A stretch of DNA of 35,593 bases. It comes from Candidatus Poribacteria bacterium. Its GTDB lineage: Bacteria; Poribacteria; WGA-4E; WGA-3G. A model generated the notes under the pieces. The model was given only the letters and a program-made list of their open reading frames with translations, had not been told where the DNA came from and made no database searches. Positions 22,676 to 31,417 of this stretch are shown piece after piece. The DNA is taken from the NCBI GenBank assembly GCA_007571305.1, contig RKRR01000055.1:1-35593 (forward strand), in the 5' to 3' direction. The translations under genes and the position numbers were made by a program. Positions within the stretch are counted from its first letter, which is position 1. Every line of letters starts with the position of its first letter.

Positions 22676-24016
22676 CAATATCGGTACGTCTTTCATGAAA
22701 TCGTCTGTCTCAATCTGCCACATTTTCATATCTGCAGCGAGGGACCGAATGAGGTCAGCATGTTCAGGACTTTTAACATCATCGGCAGCAAGGTTTGTCG
22801 TCTCCCAAGGATCCCGTTCTAAATCGAAAAATTGGATGCAATCCGTGCCAGCACCCGTTTCTTCGGAGACATAGTAACGAATCAATTTCCAACGTCCATC
22901 CGTGATCGTGCGTTGAATATCTCTATACGCCGCGAAGACTGTAGGGCGCACCCGTTCTACGCGACCATTCATTAATTCTACTAAACTGCACCCTTCAGTC
23001 GTATCTGGACAGGCGGTATCGGTGAGATCACAGACGGTGGGAAACACATCATACAGATAGGTTAACGCGTCAACTGTTTCCCCTTCGGGGATCCCAGGTC
23101 CAGCAAATATAGAAGGCACGCGTATGCTATGGTTATAGAGATTCTGTTTTCCTAACAGTCCGTGTTGTCCAACAGCGAGTCCGTGGTCGGCGGTATAGAT
23201 GATGATTGTGTTGCCGAGGTGTCCGGTTGCTTCCAATGTGCTCAGCACGCGCCCCATTTCGGCATCCATGTGTGTAATCATCCCGTAATAGTCGGCGATA
23301 TGTTGTTGAACGATCTCTGGTGTGCGAGGGAAGGTTGCCAACACTTCGTCTCGAATGCGCATTTCACCGTTGTCGAATGGATGTTCGGGGAGGAAGTTTT
23401 CAGGAACAGGTATATCCTCTGGGGAATACATCGTCGCGTATTCTCCGGGTGCTGTTCTCGGATCGTGCGGTGAAGTAAAGGAGAGATAAAGAAAGAAAGG
23501 GTTCGTGGCATCATAGTCTTGCAGGAATTCTACGGCGGCATCTGTGAAGAGTTCTGTGGAAAACTTTTCTCCAATATACCTGGCATCATTCGGATATTTT
23601 CCTGCTGGATCGAAATCGAAAACGGGCACTTTATATTGATCGCTCATTCCACCAAAGAAAATCTTAGCACCATCATCGAAACTGTCGGTAAACGTTTGTC
23701 GATCATTGTGCCATTTGCCACTAAAAAATGTGTGATATCCCGCCTCGCGCATCACCTGTGGCCAAACCGCTAAATCTCGATTAATCTGGTTTCCACCGCT
23801 CCGGAAAAGATTAGCACTCGTCAGGACAGCAGCTCGGCTTGGCACACAAACTGCACCGACGAGGGACCCCATAATATGTGTTTGGCGGAAGGTGGTTCCT
23901 CGCACCATGAGTGAATCCATTGTTGGTGTCTGGACTGTTGGGTCACCCATGCCACTGATGGCATCCCATCGATGGTCGTCAGCGATCATAAAAAGAACAT
24001 TGGGTTGTGAAGACAT
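22667..24016 (-). CDS. Sulfatase (type I, Cys-dependent formylglycine type)
   Basis: A 449-residue sulfatase. The active-site motif is CVPSR (Cys57 to Arg61), whose Cys must be converted to formylglycine, so the cell needs a maturase. Asp13 and Asp14 (ADDH) and the ADHG block bind the metal. FSGKWHN is another family block. It would remove sulfate from glycans or small esters. No signal peptide is evident, which is unusual for a secreted glycan sulfatase and suggests cytoplasmic action after uptake. The start ATG has AAGGAAAG upstream, contributed by repeat D. The last codons (LLQ and stop) are formed by the end of the family B repeat. Confidence 0.9.
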   Translation of the reverse strand: MSSQPNVLFMIADDHRWDAISGMGDPTVQTPTMDSLMVRGTTFRQTHIMGSLVGAVCVPSRAAVLTSANLFRSGGNQINRDLAVWPQVMREAGYHTFFSGKWHNDRQTFTDSFDDGAKIFFGGMSDQYKVPVFDFDPAGKYPNDARYIGEKFSTELFTDAAVEFLQDYDATNPFFLYLSFTSPHDPRTAPGEYATMYSPEDIPVPENFLPEHPFDNGEMRIRDEVLATFPRTPEIVQQHIADYYGMITHMDAEMGRVLSTLEATGHLGNTIIIYTADHGLAVGQHGLLGKQNLYNHSIRVPSIFAGPGIPEGETVDALTYLYDVFPTVCDLTDTACPDTTEGCSLVELMNGRVERVRPTVFAAYRDIQRTITDGRWKLIRYYVSEETGAGTDCIQFFDLERDPWETTNLAADDVKSPEHADLIRSLAADMKMWQIETDDFMKDVPILLQ

Positions 24017-24217
24017 ATTTTAACTTTCCTTGCGGTTCGGTCAGGTGAGTTTCGGTTCTGAAGTGTCTCTCCGTAGACCCGCCTGCGCCGTTGTTGCAGG
24101 CTACCGTTTTGGGGTGATATTTAAAAGAAAAAAGGAAACATCAACATTCCTAAATCCAGTCGAAACGCATCGAAAACTTGTCCGAAAATAAAATGGAGGC
24201 ACTCCAGAAGGATACAG
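24017..24217 (-). repeat. Leader repeat D, copy 2, at the sulfatase start
   Basis: Read on the minus strand: GTAGCCTGCAACAACGG and CGCAGGCGGGTCTACGG, ending in CTGACCGAACCGCAAGGAAA just ahead of the sulfatase ATG. A further 110 bases aligns with copy 3 (both have CATTCC/TATTCC, CGAAAC, TCCAG and ATACA segments in the same order). The distal end reaches the start region of the divergent dehydratase gene. Confidence 0.75.
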
Positions 24218-24225
24218 TCAGAAAA

Positions 24226-25371
24226 ATGAAGATTGCTACGATTGAACAATTCTATCCACGTCGTCGGATGCGTCTCGTGAAGATTACAACCGATACTGGC
24301 ATCGTCGGATGGGGGGAAACGACGCTTGAAGGTAGACCCAAGAGCACTTGGGCGGCTGTAGAAGAACTTGCCGATTATTTTATCGGCAAAGACCCGCTCC
24401 GCATTGAACACCACTGGCAACATGTCTACCGTTCTGCCTTTTTCCGAGGTGGAAATATTCTCATGTCCGCTTTGTCGGGTATCGATCAGGCACTGTGGGA
24501 CATCGCCGGTAAACATCACGGTTTGCCTGCCTATCAACTCTTAGGCGGTGCTGTACGCGATCGTATCCGCGTTTATGCACACTGGGGCATCGGAAGTATG
24601 ACAGATGAAGGAAAAGCAATTGCCAAAGAACGCCTTGAATTCTTACAGCAAAAAGGGGGTTACACAGCGTTTAAAAGCGGTCCTGGTGGTAAATGGCGTG
24701 GACATGAACCTCCTGCGGTGATTGATGAATTTGTGGAACGTGCCTACCTCATGCGTGAATGGGTGGGGCCCGAGGTCGAACTCGCCTTCGATTTTCACGG
24801 TAAAATGACCCCTGCCCTTGCAATCGAGATATGTCACGAACTTAAAGGGATGCGTCCGATGTTCGTCGAAGAACCCATCCCACAAGAGAATGTTGACGCG
24901 CTTAAACAGGTATCCGACCATGTGCCGTTTCCGATTGCGACTGGGGAACGGCTGCTCACTCGCTGGGGCTTCCGAGAGGTGTTCGAAAAACAAGCAGTCG
25001 CTTACCTACAACCCGATACCTCGCATGCCGGCGGCATTACTGAACTAAAAAAGATTGCGAACATGGCGGAGGTCTACTACATGCACATCGCTCCGCATTG
25101 TGCGATTGGGCCCGTTGCCTTTTCCGCTTCCCTTCATGTTGATGCTGTTGTACCGAATTTCCTAATCCAAGAGCAGATTGATGCAGGCTTAGGTGACGGC
25201 CTGTTTACTGAGGAGTGGCAAGTCACAGATGGACACATTGAATTACCGACAAAGCCCGGACTCGGCTTTGAAATTGATGAAAAGGAAGCGGAACAGATCC
25301 TTGATACCTATCCAGAAGAGCTCGGCGGTGAATTTTATTATGATACAGATGGCAGCGTCGCAGATTGGTAG
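24226..25371 (+). CDS. Mandelate racemase/muconate lactonizing family dehydratase, DgoD-like
   Basis: A 381-residue enolase-superfamily enzyme, nearly the length of E. coli galactonate dehydratase DgoD and similar in arrangement, ending SVADW (DgoD ends SVAEW). Metal ligands are Asp189 (AFDFHGK), Glu215 (VEEPIP) and Glu241 (TGERL). His191, Asp264 (QPDTSHAGG) and His291 (APHCAIGP) are the likely acid/base residues. It would dehydrate an acid sugar to a 2-keto-3-deoxy acid. ATG 24226 is chosen because MKIATIEQF matches the family N-terminus. The longer frame to 24178 is made of repeat D sequence. Galactonate, or a related aldonate, is a reasonable but unproven substrate. Confidence 0.85.
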   Translation: MKIATIEQFYPRRRMRLVKITTDTGIVGWGETTLEGRPKSTWAAVEELADYFIGKDPLRIEHHWQHVYRSAFFRGGNILMSALSGIDQALWDIAGKHHGLPAYQLLGGAVRDRIRVYAHWGIGSMTDEGKAIAKERLEFLQQKGGYTAFKSGPGGKWRGHEPPAVIDEFVERAYLMREWVGPEVELAFDFHGKMTPALAIEICHELKGMRPMFVEEPIPQENVDALKQVSDHVPFPIATGERLLTRWGFREVFEKQAVAYLQPDTSHAGGITELKKIANMAEVYYMHIAPHCAIGPVAFSASLHVDAVVPNFLIQEQIDAGLGDGLFTEEWQVTDGHIELPTKPGLGFEIDEKEAEQILDTYPEELGGEFYYDTDGSVADW

Positions 25372-25432
25372 ATTGGTTATCGGTTGTCAGTTATCAGTAA
25401 GCGAAATTTGAAACCTCGGCAGATCGCAGGTT

Positions 25433-25543
25433 GGGTTGAACAGATAGCCCAAAATCGCTGAGCTCAGAGTAGCCTGATACTTCCTCTATCATCTTCAATT
25501 GTAGAGATACCGAGTGAACTTGACATTTCTTTGCGTTCAACCC
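25433..25543. repeat. Possible degenerate repeat with GGGTTGAAC inverted ends
   Basis: GGGTTGAAC (25433-25441) and GTTCAACCC (25535-25543) are perfect 9-base inverted repeats 111 bases apart. The interval between the dehydratase and PhyH paralogue 3 otherwise shows only a short GGTTATCGGTTGTCAGTTAT tract. I see only one copy, so a repeat family cannot be claimed. Confidence 0.35.
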
Positions 25544-25553
25544 GTGTTAAGCG

Positions 25554-26300
25554 TTAAACCACCGGTTTCCGGTTTGCAACATAAGGCGGTTCAAGCATCA
25601 ACTTTTGGTCCTCGTCTGACATCAGGTTGCGGAGTTCATCGTCGTGCCTACCTTGCCCCCACGAGGCGTGTCCGGGTGAGTACTTGAACAGGATAGAACG
25701 GCGTTCGTGTGAAGCAGTCCACGGGAGTGTACCGTGCGTCAACGCCTCTGTGAAGATGACGACATCCCCCGCTTTCTGATGCACAGGTGCCATACAAATC
25801 TTATTGTCCTGCACAGGTCGGAATTGCGCGGGACAGGGATAGTTACTCTTATGGCTACCAGGGATACAACAGAAGCCTCCTTGTCCAGGAAGCATATCCG
25901 TTAAAGCCCACGACGCAACTGTTAAACCGTTATACATCCGATCGTTTCGGAAGACGTAATACTGCGCTGGGTCGTAAGGTGTCCCACCACCGTGAAGCGT
26001 CCCACCTGGGTTCCCTTCTATCATCAAGATGCCGTAGACATGATCCAATCGGAATTTCGGACCGACGATCTCCGCTAAAAATGGCATGATATGTGGATGA
26101 TTCAGAAGTTTGCGGAACGCATCATTTTCCCAACCCAAGAATCCCCCAAACCGCTGCGAATAGACATCATCATCTACCGGATCCGGATACTCCTGTGCAT
26201 CAATGAGGGCATTGAGCTCCGCGAGTTCGTCTGCTCCTAAGACGTTTTCGATGTTCACATATCCCCAGAGGTCAAACAGATATTTTTCTTCAGGGCTCAT
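25554..26300 (-). CDS. PhyH-family protein with an atypical metal motif, paralogue 3
   Basis: A 248-residue PhyH-fold protein. At the position where the family has HxD, this one has H-G-G (His103-Gly105, in GTLHGGGTPYD). The distal His is His189 (LTHGTLPW) and Arg200/Arg201 may bind 2-oxoglutarate. The replacement of the Asp by Gly resembles the two-His facial site of some halogenases, but could also be normal for an uncharacterised PhyH subgroup. ATG 26300 has GGAGGT seven bases upstream. A 12-residue N-terminal extension to 26336 lacks a Shine-Dalgarno. It lies alone between the dehydratase and NIPSNAP genes. Confidence 0.85.
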   Translation of the reverse strand: MSPEEKYLFDLWGYVNIENVLGADELAELNALIDAQEYPDPVDDDVYSQRFGGFLGWENDAFRKLLNHPHIMPFLAEIVGPKFRLDHVYGILMIEGNPGGTLHGGGTPYDPAQYYVFRNDRMYNGLTVASWALTDMLPGQGGFCCIPGSHKSNYPCPAQFRPVQDNKICMAPVHQKAGDVVIFTEALTHGTLPWTASHERRSILFKYSPGHASWGQGRHDDELRNLMSDEDQKLMLEPPYVANRKPVV

Positions 26301-26470
26301 CAAACCACCTCCATTTTGGACTATTAACGCGGACACAAACGAAATGAAAAATAATAAAACACTTCGGTAATTCTATAACCATATCCGGTGCGGTTACAAA
26401 ACGCCCGACCGTGCCTGGGAAAAATAGGTATTACCGAATGAAATTCTGAAACTTCATACAGTTTGTGCTG

Positions 26471-26794
26471 CTATTGATGTGCTGAGCGCGAGGTGGGTTC
26501 AAGACGCGTAACAACGATCTGCTCTCTGTCAATCAGTTCACCGACGCGTGAAGAGATTTCATTTACCCATCGGTCGTCTTCATAAACCGCTGCATAGAGT
26601 TGTTCTCGCTGTGCTTCGCTCTCAAACCGCCGAATCCAGACGTAAAGATCGTCCTCTTCTTCACCGATGAAACTACCAATCACAACCATCCCTTTAGAAA
26701 TCTGGAACGGGAGGACTGTTTCTTCCATATATTTCACCCAATTCTCACGTTGACCGGGTTTTGTTCTGTACTGTCGCAGTTCAAAAAAAGCCAT
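26471..26794 (-). CDS. NIPSNAP family protein
   Basis: A 107-residue protein with the NIPSNAP/ferredoxin-like alpha-beta barrel pattern: FFELRQYRTKPGQRENWVKY at the N-terminus, IGSFIG and LYVWIRRFESEAQRE in the middle. The family forms dimeric alpha/beta barrels, and bacterial functions are largely unknown. AAGGAGA sits seven bases before the ATG. It is 170 bases upstream of PhyH paralogue 3 on the same strand, and could be cotranscribed with it. Confidence 0.85.
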   Translation of the reverse strand: MAFFELRQYRTKPGQRENWVKYMEETVLPFQISKGMVVIGSFIGEEEDDLYVWIRRFESEAQREQLYAAVYEDDRWVNEISSRVGELIDREQIVVTRLEPTSRSAHQ

Positions 26795-26902
26795 GAAAAT
26801 CTCCTTTTTAATGGTTTTCAGTTTTCAGTTAAAGAGGAACCCTGTAACAATAGACTGCTTGCTGAAGCCCGTAAATGAGGGGAGTTGTCAAGAAACATCT
26901 CT

Positions 26903-27027
26903 TATAGTAAAATCCGAAAACATGTTCACACTTGTAGCATAGCCTGTTAGGCTGTGCCAGCCATAACAGATAACTTCAGAGTTCATACGCCGCTATAAAT
27001 GTCCAAGTAATTACGGAATCTACTATA
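26903..27027 (+). repeat. Repeat family A, copy 2 (MITE-like, 125 bp)
   Basis: Starts TATAGTAAAATCCG and ends CGGAATCTACTATA. An inner CACTTGTAGC/GCTATAAATG inverted repeat and a perfect AGCCT-GTT-AGGCT hairpin are inside. It aligns end to end with the copies at 14057 (reverse) and 35477. Confidence 0.85.
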
Positions 27028-27058
27028 ACTGACGGGCGATAACCGATAACTATTCATC

Positions 27059-27217
27059 ACCCAACTTGCTACGGACACGTTTTTAGGAACCCATAGATGC
27101 CGTTCTCAGCGAAAAGCCTTCAGTATTTGGCTGTTTTTGTAGCATAGGAAACCGTTGGTTTCCTGTGGATATTTATGCACAACCTAACAGGTTATGCTAC
27201 GAGGTGGCAACTTAGGT
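27059..27217 (+). repeat. Repeat family B, copy 3 (159 bp)
   Basis: Begins ACCCAACTTGCTAC and ends GTGGCAACTTAGGT. It contains a perfect GGAAACC-GTT-GGTTTCC hairpin and AACCTAACAGGTTATGCTAC, both shared in form with copy 1. Confidence 0.8.
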
Positions 27218-27220
27218 TAT

Positions 27221-30200
27221 TTATATTCGATTATAGCCGTAGCCTTTACCTGTAATTTCAAAGAGGGCTGCCGCCGCTTGGAAGTGAATCTCAGCGTCAT
27301 GATCTTGGAGAATCAATTCAAGTAGTGCGACTGCCTTCGAATTTTTAGCCTCTCCAAGTGCCTTGATGGCATCAAGACGGAAACCTCTCGTAATTTGGGC
27401 TTCATGCAGTGCCGTGAGTTTCTCTACTAACGCTGTCACCGCCTTGTCCGTCCCGATTTTACCCAACGCCCGCGAGGCATCGCGGCGAATTTCGACGTGG
27501 TTTTCATCGTTGTTCATCACTGCGATAAGTGCGTCGGTTGTTGTTTCATCAGCTAACTCACCAAGTCCTTGTGTTGCCGCTCGGCGGACATCCTTTTCGA
27601 CTTCGTTTTTACCCTCCATTATCTGAACGAGTTCTGGTATAAGTTGACTAATTCCGGCTTGTCCAAGGCTAAGTGCTGTGGCTTTTCGGGTGTCTACATC
27701 TGGATCAACTAACCGCTGCTTGAGTTGTGAAGTGTCCAAAGCGACATCAGATGTTTTGCATCTACCTAAGGCAACCATTGCGGCATTTCTGACCTGATGA
27801 TTTTCCCAGTCATCCTCAGCACGAGCCAACATTTTAGGAGCAACGTATGCCGGTAAGTCTAATTTTTTCGCGGCGTTGACGAAAACTTCCCAACTCCAAT
27901 TCCGTTTCAGATCGTCTGCTCCGATAGTTTTTCTGTTTGCGGCATCCTCAAGTGCGACGATATATTCGGTATCGTCAACAAGCCGTTTCGCTATTGCTTC
28001 TGCGGCACGCCCGCCGCCAATCGTCCCAAGTGCTGTTGCAGCTTTTGTCCGAGAAGAGGCCTTGGCTAATGCATCCGTACTCGCATCCAATGCTATCTGT
28101 TTGTCTTCCAAGATAGCGATCAACTTAGGAATCGCTGTCTCACTTTCGAGCTTGCCCAAAGCAACAATAGCGTTCTTTGAGATATTTCCAACTCGGATAT
28201 CTAATGAGCGAATCAGCACATCTTCAGCGGATTTATCGCCGATATTGCCGAGTGCTGCTACGGCAGCATCGCGGACAATATCCGGCTCTAATGGATTTTC
28301 AACGATCTCACTGAGTTGCGCAACCGCTTTTGCATCCTTGAGGTTCCCTAAGGCGGCGGCGGCTTTTAATCGGATTTCGGCATTTTCATCGGAGAGTGCA
28401 GTGAGCAACGCGGGAGAGGCCCGTTCATCTTTGAGAGCACCGAGAGATACTGCTGCCGCTGCGCGAACGGATTTCATCTCATCCATGTTTTCGAGAATAG
28501 GAATTAACGGTTCAACAACCCGACGTTCTTTGAACCCACCCAACGATTCCGCGGCGCGTCTACGAATGACATAACTCGGATTTTTCAATTCCGCCAGCAT
28601 TGCATCGACAGCAACCTTTTTCGCGCTCGCTCCGATGACATGGACAAGTGCCCATCGTACCCATTCGTCATCTGCAGATTTAAGAGCATCGAGTGCAAAT
28701 TGGGCTGTTGGAATATTGTTATCTTTGATTAATGCGCCAATCACCTCGGTTTGAACAGATTGCACTTCGTATCCATCATCAAAACTTCCCAAACCCTTCT
28801 TGACAATATCAACAAGCCCTTTATCCCCGGCTTGAATCTCTCGCAGTGCCTTTGCCGCTTGAAAACGCGTCGTTTCATACTTATCGTTTTTCAGAACATC
28901 TACCAGCGGGTCAACAACCTTCTGCCCTTTTATTTTTCCAAGTGCGATCGCCGCTTCCTGTCGGACAGCACCCTGTTTGTCCTTTCTCAACGCAGTAACC
29001 AACGGCGGGATTGCGTCATCACCCTTGACTTCACCAAGTGCCCATGCTGCACTTTGTCGCACGGTTGCGCGGCCATCGTCACGAAGTGCGTTTGCCAGAG
29101 GCTCTACGACACTCTCACCCTTGATAATACCTAATGCTCGAGCGACCTCACTTCGGACAAGACTCGGAATCGGTTTGAGCTCACCCCAGGTCCGATAGTT
29201 TGCGCGTGGATAGTCAGGAGTCCATTGAATCTGGAAAGAATCGACCTGTGCTCGGAGCGCATCCAGCGTTCTGTACTCCCGTTTCATGTGCCGTTGGAAA
29301 TCCGAAATTTCGTCAAATTGTGTAGAAAGAATCCAAAGTAACACAGAAATAGATTCAGGAGCTTGGATTCGGCTCAACACCTTGACGGCGTTTGCACGTA
29401 GGACAGGACTGGTTTCGTCACTGAACGTCAGAAGTAACATCGGTTGTGTTGCCTCTATAGGTTTGAGTCGCCAGAGTGCCGTAAGAGCCGCAATGCGTAA
29501 GGTCTCACGCATATTTTTATCCATCGCTATGATACTCAATTTCTGAACGGTATCTTCTGTGGACACCCCGATTTTTCCGAGTGCTTCTGCGGCATTTGTC
29601 GAGGTCGTGTCGTCATAGGAGAGCGCGTTCGTGAGGGCGATGACTGCCCTGTTGTTCTCACCACGTGCCCGCATATTACCAAGCCCAACCGCTGCGAGTG
29701 CTTTTACCTCTTTGTATGGATCGCTGTCCAACGCTTCAATGAGCGGAACAATTGCTCGCCGGTCACCGATTTGTCCAAGCGCATCAGCAACCTTCACCCG
29801 AATTTCGTCTGTGCCGCTTTTGAGCGCATCAATCATCGGCAGAACAGCAACACCGCTCATCGCGACGAGTGCCGCCAACGCTTCATCCTGTAACTCCTCG
29901 TCTGCTAACGCATCTATGAGGATTTCTACCCCATTTTCGGATTTGAGCAATCCGAGTGCTTGGATCGCGGCTGATAAGGTTCCGATCCTATATTTTTTCA
30001 TCCACAAACCATCAATATAAGCACTCGCGATGTATTGGTATTCTGCAGCGAAGCCGGTGTCCTCATCAGGAATGATGTTTCGCGCGCCGGTATCCAACAC
30101 CTCAAGGAGGGGCGCAACGGAGGGTTCCCCGATACGATTCAGCGCATGTATAGCGGTATCTTTGACGTAACTGTTCGGATCTGCGAGAAGCCGGACAAGA

Positions 30201-31078
30201 TCAGGAATAGCCGCTTCTGCTTGTATACTCCCGAGGAGTTTCGCGGCGTGCATCCGGACCTGCGCGCTGTTGTTTCTGAGAGCAAGTTGGAGTCCCGGCA
30301 CAATAATTGAGCTCTCAGCAACTGAACCGATCGATTGCTCAAGTGCGACAATTGCTCTATATGCAACTTCAGGGGCACTCGTGGTTGCGGCAAGAGTTTC
30401 CTCAAAAATTGGGATGAGTCCAGGGTTTCGCATTGCCCCGAGATAACGGACAGCCTCTTTTTGTATGGCTGTATCTTTATGGTGCATCGCCCGCTGTAAG
30501 AGTTCAACAACCGCTTCTCCATCTCCAAGTTTCGCCCTGAGTGCCGAGACTGCTGCAAGGGCGTTGGGTTGATAGCATTTTTCCGCGGCTAAAATTCCTA
30601 TGACGACAGCAGCATCTGGATGTGTTACGAGTTCAGAGAGCAATTCTGATCGTTTTTCGACCGCTTCAGCAAGCGATATAGCAAAGAGTCCAGAGACAGA
30701 GTTCTGTGAGCGGACGAGTCTTTCCTGTCGATCAAGTTCGTCAGAATCCGGGTCTTCCTGCAACGAGATATTATGGATGTCCGTCGCTAAGGTCTCAAGA
30801 TAGGCGTTCGATTGTGCAATCGCTTCATGCCAACTTTCTGTCTCAGTGAGCGTCCGGTTTTGTAAGAACGCCTGCAGATGTCGCGCCTCCTGATTCCCAG
30901 TGTCTGTCCTTTGAACCGCCATTTGTGCGGCAGCATAATCCCCGCGAACAATAGCGGCTCGGGCTTCAATAATATCTCTGTTCTCCTTCTCACCACAGCC
31001 TATTGTGAGAGCAATCATCACAACGAGTGAAAGATGAATAGAGATTTTCAATATATTACATAAGAGGTGTTGCTTCAT
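27221..31078 (-). CDS. Giant HEAT-repeat (PBS-lyase type) lipoprotein
   Basis: A 1285-residue exported protein. A signal peptide (LSLVVMIALTIGC) ends in a Cys-lipobox. Nearly all the rest is HEAT/PBS-lyase-like repeats of about 31-37 residues. They show the recurring pattern VRxEAAxALGxIxxxxxxxPLxxxL (for example AVRQEAAIALGKIKG), roughly thirty in total by eye. Such repeats form a superhelix that binds other proteins; no enzymatic motif is seen. Residues of about 35-120, before the repeats, are a helical, TPR-like segment. The ATG has GAGGGAAAAT upstream, provided by repeat D copy 3. The repeat units are non-identical, so the DNA shows no simple tandem repeat. It is followed directly by repeat B copy 3. 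Confidence 0.85.
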   Translation of the reverse strand: MKQHLLCNILKISIHLSLVVMIALTIGCGEKENRDIIEARAAIVRGDYAAAQMAVQRTDTGNQEARHLQAFLQNRTLTETESWHEAIAQSNAYLETLATDIHNISLQEDPDSDELDRQERLVRSQNSVSGLFAISLAEAVEKRSELLSELVTHPDAAVVIGILAAEKCYQPNALAAVSALRAKLGDGEAVVELLQRAMHHKDTAIQKEAVRYLGAMRNPGLIPIFEETLAATTSAPEVAYRAIVALEQSIGSVAESSIIVPGLQLALRNNSAQVRMHAAKLLGSIQAEAAIPDLVRLLADPNSYVKDTAIHALNRIGEPSVAPLLEVLDTGARNIIPDEDTGFAAEYQYIASAYIDGLWMKKYRIGTLSAAIQALGLLKSENGVEILIDALADEELQDEALAALVAMSGVAVLPMIDALKSGTDEIRVKVADALGQIGDRRAIVPLIEALDSDPYKEVKALAAVGLGNMRARGENNRAVIALTNALSYDDTTSTNAAEALGKIGVSTEDTVQKLSIIAMDKNMRETLRIAALTALWRLKPIEATQPMLLLTFSDETSPVLRANAVKVLSRIQAPESISVLLWILSTQFDEISDFQRHMKREYRTLDALRAQVDSFQIQWTPDYPRANYRTWGELKPIPSLVRSEVARALGIIKGESVVEPLANALRDDGRATVRQSAAWALGEVKGDDAIPPLVTALRKDKQGAVRQEAAIALGKIKGQKVVDPLVDVLKNDKYETTRFQAAKALREIQAGDKGLVDIVKKGLGSFDDGYEVQSVQTEVIGALIKDNNIPTAQFALDALKSADDEWVRWALVHVIGASAKKVAVDAMLAELKNPSYVIRRRAAESLGGFKERRVVEPLIPILENMDEMKSVRAAAAVSLGALKDERASPALLTALSDENAEIRLKAAAALGNLKDAKAVAQLSEIVENPLEPDIVRDAAVAALGNIGDKSAEDVLIRSLDIRVGNISKNAIVALGKLESETAIPKLIAILEDKQIALDASTDALAKASSRTKAATALGTIGGGRAAEAIAKRLVDDTEYIVALEDAANRKTIGADDLKRNWSWEVFVNAAKKLDLPAYVAPKMLARAEDDWENHQVRNAAMVALGRCKTSDVALDTSQLKQRLVDPDVDTRKATALSLGQAGISQLIPELVQIMEGKNEVEKDVRRAATQGLGELADETTTDALIAVMNNDENHVEIRRDASRALGKIGTDKAVTALVEKLTALHEAQITRGFRLDAIKALGEAKNSKAVALLELILQDHDAEIHFQAAAALFEITGKGYGYNRI

Positions 31079-31279
31079 TTTTTATTTTCCCTCGCGGTTC
31101 GGTCAAGCATATTGTAATGAAGAAGGATCCTCGGCGTATATCCACCTGCGCCGATGTTGCAGGCTACAGTCTTGGTTCAACGTTTCAGAGGTAAAAGAGA
31201 GTCAATATTCCCAAACTCATGTAGAAACTCATCGAAACCCGCTCGTAATGGAATGCGGAGCGGTCCAGGAGCAATACAT
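31079..31279 (-). repeat. Leader repeat D, copy 3, at the HEAT-protein start
   Basis: Minus-strand reading: GTAGCCTGCAACATCGG, CGCAGGTGGATATACG, then TTGACCGAACCGCGAGGGAA directly before the ATG. The plus-strand continuation (CAATATTCCCAAACTC, CATCGAAACC, GTCCAGGAGCAATACA) parallels the one at 24140-24217. The GCCTGC/GCAGGC hairpin is kept. Confidence 0.75.
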
Positions 31280-31291
31280 TAAAACCTTAAC

Positions 31292-31408
31292 AGGACTTAT
31301 GCGTGCTGCTCTTTTGTAGCAGAACCTGTTTGTGCCACAAGAACATCTGCGTTTTTTTGGGGTTCTCCCTCTCACAAAGCGTCCTATAGTCAAAATTGCG
31401 TAAGTCCT
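31292..31408 (+). repeat. Repeat family C (117 bp, AGGACTTA ends)
   Basis: Bounded by AGGACTTATGCG and TTGCGTAAGTCCT, a near-perfect inverted repeat. Its interior has GTAGCAGAACCTGTTTGTGC, related to the core of families A and B. GGACTTACGCA-type ends occur on MITEs and insertion sequences of other bacteria. GCGTAAGTCC also appears once at 13173-13182 as a short remnant. Confidence 0.7.
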
Positions 31409-31417
31409 ATTAACTTT

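Larger units (their letters stand above)
26795..27220. other. Gene-free stretch with a family A and a family B repeat
   Basis: About 426 bases without a gene. It opens with a TTTTCAGTTTTCAGTT tract next to the NIPSNAP start, then holds repeat A copy 2 (26903-27027), a short GATAACCGATAACT tract and repeat B copy 3 (27059-27217), which ends four bases from the HEAT-protein stop. Confidence 0.7.

Noticed and set aside
27876..28574. 232-codon plus-strand frame rich in Ser and Ala
   Set aside because: It is antisense to HEAT repeats, whose codon bias produces long open shadows; no independent evidence.
27221..31078. CRISPR-like or tandem DNA repeats in the HEAT gene
   Set aside because: The periodicity is at the protein level and the units differ in DNA sequence; there are no identical repeats with spacers.
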